Below are positions 55,681 through 64,000 of a DNA stretch of 64,000 nt, piece after piece. Each line of letters opens with the position of its first letter. The stretch's first letter is position 1. Made by a program: the position numbers and the translations under genes. The notes beneath the pieces are model-generated. The model searched no databases, was not told where the DNA came from, and saw only the letters and a list, made by a program, of their open reading frames with translations. Source of the stretch: Malania oleifera (taxonomy: Eukaryota > Streptophyta > Magnoliopsida > Santalales > Ximeniaceae); the NCBI RefSeq assembly GCF_029873635.1, contig NC_080426.1, positions 53,272,093 to 53,336,092 of the forward strand, written 5' to 3'.

Positions 55681-56997
55681 TTCCCCCCAATCTCTTATTT
55701 CCCTATTTTTTCCCCCAAAATTTCCCTCCATTCTCTTGCTGCCCCTCCCTTCCGATCCTCCTCCTTCCCAATCCTCCTCTCTCCGTTGCCGTTCGTCATT
55801 GTGTCACCCACCGCCATCACTGTTGGCTCACCGTTGCCGTCACAGCCAACTTTCACTCATCACTATTCGCTACTCTAACTGCCACCGCCACTGCTCCTCG
55901 CCAGGGTCTAGGTTAGCTTCTTCTTCTTCTTCTTCTTCTTCTCCTCGCCGTTGCTACTCCTCGGCAAGAGATCCTATTCCTCTTTTTCTGTTTGTTCTTG
56001 TGGTGGATGTTTGGGTAGATTGGCTTTTAGAACTGTAGATATAATTACTAAAGCCCCTTTTCTCGCTCTGACATAATTATCTTTATCTCCTTCATAAACA
56101 ATTTCCTGGCGGCTGCCCCTCTCTTTCTCCACCTCTTCAGGTGTTTCACGATTGTACTTTGTTATTGCTCTGTGTGCTCTTTCGTGGTACATTCCGCGAA
56201 CGTGATTCTAAAAGTCGAGTTTTGATTGTAGATATTATGTGTAGTTTCTCGTGGCCAACCTATCTTGAGTCCCTTCTCATCTCCTGCTTTCTCAATCTTC
56301 TGTTTTCTCTTTTGGAAGTTCGATCCTTACGCGGTTTCAAGAGGTAATTGCCAATTTTCAACATTAATTTCGCCAATTCTGATAAACATTTTTCATTCTA
56401 TTCTTTCACTTTTTTCTTCCACGCTTTTGTTTTCTATTGTGTTTTGAAGATTACCAGATGCATTGGTTTGTTCATAATCTGAAGAATAAAAAGGATTGTA
56501 GTAGTTTCTATGCTTGTTCGTCACATTTTTTCATTATTTTAGTAATTGCTAGAAAATTTGAGGTTGTTTCTACACTGGTTTTGTCAAATTTTAAATTATT
56601 TTTAAGAATTAGAAGTTGGATATTGAATTTTGTAATTTATTAATTGCAGTGGAATATGAGGAAATTTTTAGGTTTTAAAAAATAAATTTTTAGAGTTAAC
56701 TAATTGGGCAATGATATTGAGTTTTCTCTTGTTTATTTGTGATGACGGATGTATCTTTATCTTCTCAATCTGTAATTTTATGGAGTTGGTGGTGCATAGT
56801 GTTTGACTATCTTATTTGGTTGTTGTCATGTGAATTACAAATCCAAGGTAGTTTAGAGAATTTAAGAAACTACTTTTTTTCCCTCCTCTTCTTCTCCTTG
56901 GAGGTATATTTCATCCTTGGCAATCCTTAGGCTTTGGTTGTTGAGGGATGCACCTGTTTCAAAGGGGAGTTAGCAAATGACAGATTACTAGATAACC
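55681..56997 (+). other. CACTA internal leader / first-exon-like region
   Basis: Composition changes sharply to C- and T-rich at 55680-56000 (cttcccaatcc, accgccatcac, a CTT run at 55917-55943), as in a plant 5' untranslated leader or first exon. It then returns to AT-rich, intron-like DNA. An open stretch at 55664-56038 starts inside the repeat array and has low-complexity Ser/Pro/Arg content, so it is not accepted as a gene. It may be the transposase gene's 5' part or captured host DNA. Confidence 0.45.
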
Positions 56998-57410
56998 GCT
57001 CAAGTGCTTGGGGAACGAGTGGGGGGCTGAGTGAAAGGTTTTGGAAGTGGATACATCACCCAAACAACATCATCATCTATGGGTGCGGCAGCTCGTGCTG
57101 ACATGGAATGAGCACGTCGAGACGCTAATTCTCGAGCGGAGGAGATGGCTCGATGGATGCATATGGTGGAAATTGAGAACCAGGAATTGAAAGACACAGT
57201 GTCCACCATTGTAGTGGAGAACCAGTAATTGAAAGACACAGTGTCCACCATTGTAGTGGAGAACTAGCAATTGAAAGAGACGGTGTCCTCCTTTCAAGCC
57301 TAGTTGGAAGCCATGATGAATAGGCAAGCACAGTTCGAACAAATGATGCGCCAATCTCGACCAGATGATGCGGGTGGCTCCTCTCATTAGAAGGTATTTA
57401 AGACGTAACT
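56998..57410 (+). pseudogene. Plant CACTA transposase C-terminal tail (PF03004-like)
   Basis: The plus frame reads 'AQVLGERVGG*VKGFGSGYI', which matches the 'VLGxERSGxVRGxGxGPTP' motif that ends plant transposase (Ptta/En/Spm, PF03004) proteins. It is followed by 'GAAARADME' and 'ARRDANSRAEEMARWM', then a Glu/Leu-rich coiled coil of three 14-residue repeats ('ENQELKDTVSTIVV'), and 'QFEQMMRQSRPDDAGGSS' before a stop near 57388. At least four internal stops are present. The domain upstream of it is absent. Confidence 0.7.
57175..57300 (+). repeat. Three 42-bp tandem repeats in the transposase tail
   Basis: Units at 57175-57216, 57217-57258 and 57259-57300. The first two are nearly identical; the third is diverged. 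Each encodes two heptads of a coiled coil. Confidence 0.85.
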
Positions 57411-57419
57411 TGAACAGCA

Positions 57420-59930
57420 TGCTAGTAGCTCAGTTGGTTGTTTAATTGTATTCATATGCTGAATTGTGAATTGTTGGGAGATACTAGAACTATATTGATT
57501 GTGTTGTCAATTTAATTATTTCCTAACATTCTATTTTCTTTTGTTTTTTGGTGAACACAGGACGGTGATTGATCGAAACTCTAAGCTTCTTCAGAGTGGT
57601 GTTGCTACTTTCTTGGTACTGGACTTTAGTTTGCATCATAAAATATATGTGTTTTCCTTCATGTGATGTATTGTTGAAAGTTATTTCTGGATCAATACAT
57701 ATAAGAGTATCATAAAATAGAAATTGGGGTTAATTTCTATAGCTACCTTGCTTATGGGTGAGAATGGCCACCAAGGGATTTATATATATATATGTATGTA
57801 TGTATGTATATGCTGAATTGTGAATTGTTGGGAGATACTAAAACTATATTGATTGTGCTATTAGGACTTGATTTATCTTTTCTGCAATATTATATATGCG
57901 TAGACAGACCCTAGGTTGTGTACTACTGCTGTTGGCTTAGCTAAAGTTAGGAAGGACATTTGTTATTTGCAGGTTTTGGAAATGTTCTATTTACAGACGA
58001 CATGTTGTCAAAAATTTGTTAAATTCCAATTCTTTCTTAACCTCATCCCAAATATTTTTGTAGTGTGTTCTGCTCAAGATCAATGCCAACGTGTATTACT
58101 TATGCTCTTAGGACTTGATTTATCATTTCTACAATTTCATATATGTGTAGACAGACCCTAGGTTGTGTACTACTATTGCTGGCTTAGCTAAACCTAAGAA
58201 GAACTTTTGTGACTTGTTGGTTTAGGAAAAGTTTAGTATATATATGGCATGTTGCCGAAAATTTGTTAAATTCCAACGCTTTCTTTATCTCCTCCCAAAT
58301 AAATCTTCTGAATACTATAACTTAGCCACTTATGAACATTAAAACTCATTAAAGAATCACAACTTGAAACCTCCTATATATTGAAAACTTTTCTAGTCAA
58401 ACTCAAGTTAACAAATTAAATCCTAAAGACCAAAGACAAGCTCAAAAATCTCTAACAAAGCTAAGGCAATCTTAAAACCTTCTAAAAATTATCAGCAAAG
58501 TGTACATGAGAAATAGACTTCATTCCAGCCAAACAACAAACCTTCCACAAGACCACAAGCCTCACACCTAATTAGCACTCTAATTAAGACATTTACCACC
58601 AAAATGAACAAAAAATGAAATAACAGACTATCATGAAGAAAATGGAAGATGTAAACCAAGATTCCACCAATATCATTGAATAGAAGAAAAACAAACCATA
58701 ATTCATTTCCTTAATCTATAACCAAAGCTTTTTATGTCCATAATTGAATCGAAGAAACCCCAACTCAATCTATCAAAGCCTTCTCACAATCTAAGTAACA
58801 ACTTCATGCACAACCCAAGCTGCATCAAGAATGCTTGAGAAACAACCTTCTGGACAAAACTAGAAATCCTTAGTTGAATAGTGTTTTGACTTTTTCCTAA
58901 TAATATTTTCTTGATGGATGGTATTATGTTATATGAATTGTAGATTGAACTACTGGAATACATGCTTGTGTTGAACGTCAACTGCATGATTGATGCAGTA
59001 TATTGTGAATTGCATGGTGGTAATGGATTTAGGTTGTTGCATGCTTAAAATATTTTATTTTGTGAAAACAACCATGTTTCAAGTATAGGTTTTATGGGAA
59101 AATATCCAATTTACAGACGACATGTTACCGAAATTTTGTTAAAATTTTTTCAAAAAAATAAAAAAAACCATGTACAAAGATAATTATGATAAAATGAATG
59201 TTAAAATTTTTTTGAAATGATAAGTGAAAGTTAAACGAAAAGTCATTTCATTAAATCGTAAATTTGCATCTATTAATATACATGACATATCATTTGCTTT
59301 TAACTATGGATAAGCATTATCATTTATCCACCACTAGGAATATTTTATTTTGAGAACGAGTTAAAGTGTTTAAATTCGTGGTTTGATGTATGCAACTGTA
59401 TATATTCATACGTACGTCATTTACATTCATTTAAGTTATTTGTTTATGGTTGAAAATTATTGTACGAAGTACTCTTTATATTTTTCTTCTTGATTATACT
59501 GAGCGCCAACTCTCAATTCTGCTCTCCATTTGTATACTAATTTCTTTAATGATTCTTAATTTGTAGGGTTCGTAACTGTCATAACATCAGCGCGATGCCA
59601 TGCATGCACTACAGTTATCACATGCAACTTTGGATTATTTCTTTGTAATTTTTATTGTTATTTGAACAAATGGAAATTTTGTATTTTAATTTGAATTTAT
59701 ATAATGTATTTGTATTTGAATTTTAAATTTTTTGAAATTTTTTTGTTATCTGAACAGATGTTATTTCTTTATTTTAATTGAATTTGTATTTGAATTTGAA
59801 ATTTTGAATAATTTATGAATTTTTTAGTAATTATGATTTCAGGTTATGTATGCAAAAATGCAATTACATATTTTTACATGAATTGATGATAAAAAAAAAA
59901 TCAGTATTTAAAAATTTTAATTTTTTAATT
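57420..59930 (+). other. CACTA internal non-coding region with duplications
   Basis: No gene recognised. A ~50-bp segment (57455-57505) recurs at 57808-57858. A ~200-bp segment (57861-58063) recurs diverged at 58109-58305, with part of it again near 59095-59135 (ttacagacgacatgtt). The rest is AT-rich. Confidence 0.6.
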
Positions 59931-59939
59931 ATTAATGAA

Positions 59940-60359
59940 TGATTCAAATTTGTCACTAATAGTAGGGTATTAGTGACGAATTACAAATTCATCACTAATA
60001 ATACAGTACTAGTGAAAAATTTAAATTCGTCACTAATAGTAGAGTATTAGTGATGATTTTCAAATTCATCGCTAATAGTAGGCTCTATTAGTGACGAATT
60101 TGAATCATTCACTAATACTAAACTATTAGTGATAAATTACAAATTCGTCACAAATACCCTACTATTAGTGACGAATTTGAGTAGAGCCGATATAAAAGTT
60201 ATAGTGACGGTATTAGGGTTTTAGTAACGGTTATAACCCGTCACTAATATTGTATTATTAGTGACAAATTTAAAATTCATCACTAATAATTAGTAGTAAC
60301 CACATATAGAACAACTAATTTAAAACCGTCACTAATATCCTAATTTTTTTTTTTGTAGT
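59940..60359. repeat. CACTA right subterminal repeats
   Basis: Short units of tattagtgacgaatt and inverse, irregularly spaced, without the 115-bp period of the left end. Confidence 0.85.
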
Positions 60360-60360
60360 G

Positions 60361-60363
60361 ATT
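60361..60363 (+). other. CACTA target-site duplication, right
   Basis: att, matching 51231-51233. Confidence 0.75.
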
Positions 60364-62433
60364 TATATTTCAATATAATATACTTAATTATATTCATATC
60401 ATAAAATTCTCAACACTCATAAAGTAAAAATTAGTGACTAACCAATTTAACTATCTTGTGCAATACAAGGTAGCTTTTTACGATTCTTGCGGTTGTAGAA
60501 CACATGTCAATAATCAAGAACATGTGGTGAGACTAAAGGAGCCATCCAATCAAATGACACCCAGTTTTTCAAATTTGCCTAAATGGGTTAACTACCCTTA
60601 ATAGGCTAGTTAATCACCGATGGGTTGATGCTAATCGTTTTGTGTGGGCTCCAAGAAAACTAGCGGGAAATAGGGCCGGTGGACCTCTCATAAGTGCCTA
60701 GTCTATCATTCTGTGGAAATTTTCATGCTCATCTTGAAGTATTTAAGTTTGTCATGCCTTTGGTCAAAAATTGACTATTGGCATACCTTCTAGAAAATTA
60801 AAAAAAATAAAAGATAAAAGATATTGGTCGCAACTAAATGGTCCTTACTCTAAATTTATGAGCATAAATTATAGGGTTTAGATTTTATTTGTGTGGAATT
60901 TAAATAATATATTTTTTAAAATTCATACAAATTTAAATTTAAAACTCAAATTAATGCTTAAAAACATTACTTCAAAAGTTTTTTTTGGATGCTAAGGCTA
61001 CAGATTACTTCATCCATAGGCGGAAGCAGATATAGTCCATGAAGGGGTCAACAAAAGGGGACTTAGCTTGAACTAACCCCCTAACCTAATCCCCAATGTT
61101 TCATCTCCCATTTCTCCTTGATGGAGATGGAGGTCCAATTCCTTAAATTGGCATTGCTGATTGCCTTTGAGGATTGGTTGGTGTTTAGTATGTGGCTGTG
61201 CCTTCAGACACTTGGTGTTGCTTTCTGTGGGGGTGATGGGTTTTGGGTTTCGAGCCTGCCCCTGTACAGAGGTGGACTTTCTCATTCCCTATGTATTATA
61301 AATTAATAAATGCATTATTATCGGGAGGTAGATGGGATGACTCGCTCAATCCGTGTGACCGGCGGACTTGATGAACGATTGGGTAATGCGTTGGAATATT
61401 TAGGATGTTATTCAATTTTCTTTTATTATTATTATTATTATTTAGGGGAAAAAAAACCATTTCACATTTTTTGAGCTATAACAAAAATATAAAAACATAA
61501 TAATTATGGTTTTTAAACCTTGATTGACCGCCTGCTCTAATTGAATTCAATTGGAATTGGTCTTCAAGTTTGTCTGCTCAACCTATTAGAGCCAAGATTG
61601 ACTTGGCCAAATTTGTTCAAACTTGCTTGAAGTAGTTTGTACACGGGTTAAAGCCTACCACTCCATTAGAGGTCATTTAATGTTCATCTATAGAGTAATG
61701 GATATATTTAGTACCATAATATAAGCATTAATACTAATCTTATAGTTGGAAAAGTCTTGAATTTGGATTTGTATTAGGTTTGGATAAGATGTAATATAAA
61801 ATTTTATTCATATTCGTCCAAATCAAATATAAAGTTGAAAATTTATGCTTCTAAATGTAACGTAAGATTACCTCACAGGTTAAATTTACAGTATTAAAAA
61901 AAAAAAAAAAAGCAGTTCAATTGTCATCCAGATGGCTGTTAATTATTGTTTCTGGCCCTAATTGGTCAATACATGTGACTTTAATCAAATAATGTTGCAC
62001 AGTTTTTTGTATGGAATCAGTGTAATATTATTTTTTATAATAATATACTTACATATACATGATAATATATACATGTGTAAATAATATATTAATTTATTTT
62101 ATTGTGACATAGAGGCATCACCAGTTTGACCACTAATGCCTTCACTGAGTTATTGATTCTTTTGAATTTCCAAACAAGAATAATAATAGTTAGCAATTCA
62201 TCATTATGGTAATTTATATTTTCTCTTTTTCGGGATTACACAATTTTGACTAGAAAATGTACGGCATATTTTTTTTTCTTTTTTAATTTTTTTAAAAAAT
62301 TTGTAATCAATTTTTAGTCATTTTATGTGTAAAAGGGTAAAAGGAACAAAAAGTTAAATATTTTAAAATTTTATTTGTTTGCTTAATAAAATTTAATGAA
62401 TTAGTATAAATATCTTAAAAATCAATATTTAGG
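60364..62433. other. Anonymous AT-rich sequence
   Basis: No gene, RNA or element end could be supported. Positions 60570-60660 hold gggttaacta/gttaatcacc motifs like those at 50990-51080 on the other side of the CACTA element. There are (ATT)n at 61424-61442 and A tracts near 61895. Confidence 0.4.
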
Positions 62434-62875
62434 AGGTATATTAGAGGTGGCAAAATGGGTCGAAATCGGCGGGTGACCCATGACCCGCTCATTTAAGCCA
62501 GGTTTGAGTTGAATACAAGCTGATCCGTTTATAAACAGATCAACTATGACCCAATCCGTTTATTAAACGGAATAGTTGGGTCACCTAGTGGATGACTTGT
62601 TTATAAACTGTTTAAAAATAAAATGAATGAGTGTTTTTTTTAATATATATATATATATATATATCATTTTATATGAAATGTTTAAAATTTTTTAAAATAG
62701 ATAAATTATAATATTTAAACAGGTGATCCATTTATTAAATGGGTGGATTTGAGTTTACATAATAGTCACCAGCTAATAAACGGGTCAACCCGAATATGAG
62801 CTCATTTAATCATGACCCGTTTATGATCCGCCTGAATTCGGTCCGTTAACCTGTTTCGCCATCCATAAGGTGTAT
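62434..62875. mobile_element. hAT-like MITE with 8-bp TSD
   Basis: The element proper is 62442-62867 (426 bp), with termini tagaggtggcaaaa and (inverted) tatggatggcgaaa. It is flanked by aggtatat (62434-62441) and aggtgtat (62868-62875), an 8-bp TSD with one change. Its interior is rich in GACCCGTTTA-type motifs in both orientations, like known plant hAT-type MITEs. It has no coding capacity. Confidence 0.75.
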
Positions 62876-64000
62876 ACTATTTTTACAATTTTATTTGACA
62901 AAAAAAAAAATTCATATGTTTACACCAAATTTAGGAGCAAATTAGAATAGTTTACATTATTAACCTTGCGTTGAAGAAAATGAAAGGGATAGTAGCACAG
63001 GGAATGGGTCACACCCTTGAACTTGTGATCAATGATGGGGTCCATATCACGTGGCTACCCTACTTATCTAAGAGCCTAATGTCTAAAACCTAAACATTAT
63101 CCATTAAATTATGAATGCAATACTTAGTCTAGGAGGCTACTATTATCCATTAACTCGGGAAGGGTGCCATTTACCTCTGCATTTGAAAAATGTGCCTATA
63201 ATTGAGTAACATGATTTTTTTTTTGAAATGAAATTATTTTTTATGGCAATTATTGCTGAAAAAACAAAAATATCTATCAAGTTTTGTTGAATTATTTTAG
63301 AAGGAGTAGTTGTCAATCGTCCTAACATTGAATTATGCATGTTTAACACATTTGACAAAATAATCATCCTTATAAGAATTTGTTATTTAATTGTGCAAAT
63401 TATCCATACAATTATTGAGATTAAATAAGCTCTTGTCATATGTCAAGTTACGTGGTCCCTTTTACGTGGACCATATACAATAAAGAAGAGGCATTGCTTA
63501 AAATTTGATAACTAATTACAATATGAAAATAAGATTTAAGCGCTTAAAAATTTTGCCAAATAACTTGCAACAAAACCGTCTCCTAGTTTTGCTAAATAAG
63601 GTAACTAATATAAGGGAAAAGAAATTTCACCTAAAGTCTTCACTAAATGATGACAATGAAAGCAGCTACGAAGTTTTAGAGGAGTATAGATTGTTAATAA
63701 AAATCCTATAGAATGACTTGAAATCAAGGGATTTAGAGATTTCTTTAAAAAAAAATGTAAAAGTAAAAGGGGGAAACATTATGTAGCGATCCATCTTTTT
63801 TTCCACCAATCTCTTAACCAAAAAACCAATTTAATATTATGATATTACGTTTTCTTTGAATTGTTTAAGATTTCCATCTTTTTAATTTATTTTGTTTTAT
63901 TTTATGAGGATGACTTACCTAAAGGTGAGCTTGGTCTTATTTTTCAAATGAATTTTCTTGTAAGTATGTTGTAAAGCAACTTTTTTTTAGTATTTTTTGA
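62876..64000. other. AT-rich sequence with no recognised feature
   Basis: Reading frames here are short and without recognisable domains. The window ends in T-rich DNA. Confidence 0.4.

Larger units (their letters stand above)
51234..60360 (+). mobile_element. CACTA (En/Spm) transposon, non-autonomous derivative
   Basis: The left terminus is CACTACAAAAAAA and the right terminus its reverse complement, ending TTTTTTGTAGTG, with 3-bp TSDs ATT. Subterminal regions are built from repeated tattagtgacgaattt... and its inverse. The only recognisable protein trace is a transposase C-terminal tail (56998-57410), which gives the plus orientation. Length is 9127 bp, of which 2237 are solo LTR D. No TNP2-type catalytic domain was seen. 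Confidence 0.9.

Noticed and set aside
55664-56038. 124-residue plus-strand frame rich in Ser/Pro/Leu
   Set aside because: It begins inside the CACTA repeat unit and runs through a C/T-rich leader-like block. Composition explains the open frame.
61010-61320. Possible small repeat (ggcggaagcag...ggggtcaac)
   Set aside because: It resembles the start of repeats seen in plants, but no termini, TSD or second copy could be found in the window.
1-64000. Endogenous pararetrovirus or true retroviral env
   Set aside because: All RT regions have LTRs, PBS and copia or chromovirus order. No movement or coat protein and no env-like membrane protein was seen.
1-64000. tRNA, rRNA or intact host genes
   Set aside because: No cloverleaf with A/B boxes, rRNA segment or multi-exon host gene could be recognised. 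The apparent iMet matches are short retrotransposon primer binding sites.

Overview
The window looks like repeat-rich nuclear DNA from a flowering plant. It is AT-rich, it holds Ty1/copia (Tork-, SIRE- and other-type), Ty3/gypsy (chromovirus Tekay/Del-like and Tat/Ogre-like) and CACTA elements plus a hAT-like MITE, and the LTR elements are primed from initiator-Met tRNA sites. No intact host gene, rRNA, tRNA or CRISPR array was found, and the species cannot be named from sequence alone. Every element coding region is broken by stops, frameshifts, deletions or insertions, so nothing here is clearly autonomous.

Layout. 1-1343: decayed copia RT/RNase H end, one LTR, then a PBS. 2500-5750: relic of a Tat/Ogre-like gypsy element (an ORF1-like domain followed by gag). 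6776-19728: two tandem copies of a ~722-bp non-coding unit, the first split by a minus-strand copia element (Copia-2, 7241-18744, TSD TAGCT). Copia-2 itself contains a 5'-truncated minus-strand SIRE-type element (10765-16904) with an extra ORF in the env position.

19796-47712: a Russian-doll nest. A Tork-like copia element (Copia-3, + strand) is split in its last codons by chromovirus Gypsy-1 (24436-46991). Gypsy-1 is split in its protease by chromovirus Gypsy-2 (28280-39440) and in its RT, just after the catalytic FIDD, by a solo LTR (40093-42266). Gypsy-2 is split between RNase H and integrase by another solo LTR (33565-35899). A third solo LTR of the same family (47720-49872) sits three bases beyond Copia-3.

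51234-60360: a CACTA (En/Spm) element with 3-bp TSD ATT. It has a left subterminal array of seventeen ~115-bp units, interrupted by a fourth solo LTR (52596-54832), and an internal region that keeps only the tail of a plant transposase. 60361-64000: mostly anonymous AT-rich DNA with one hAT-like MITE (62442-62867).

The features cooperate only in the sense of element biology: LTRs supply promoter and ends, PBS and PPT prime cDNA, and gag/pol fragments show what each element once encoded. The most notable pattern is that several unrelated LTR families carry clusters of GTCGAC-type palindromes in U3, in most cases just upstream of the predicted TATA box. No new multi-gene system was found.
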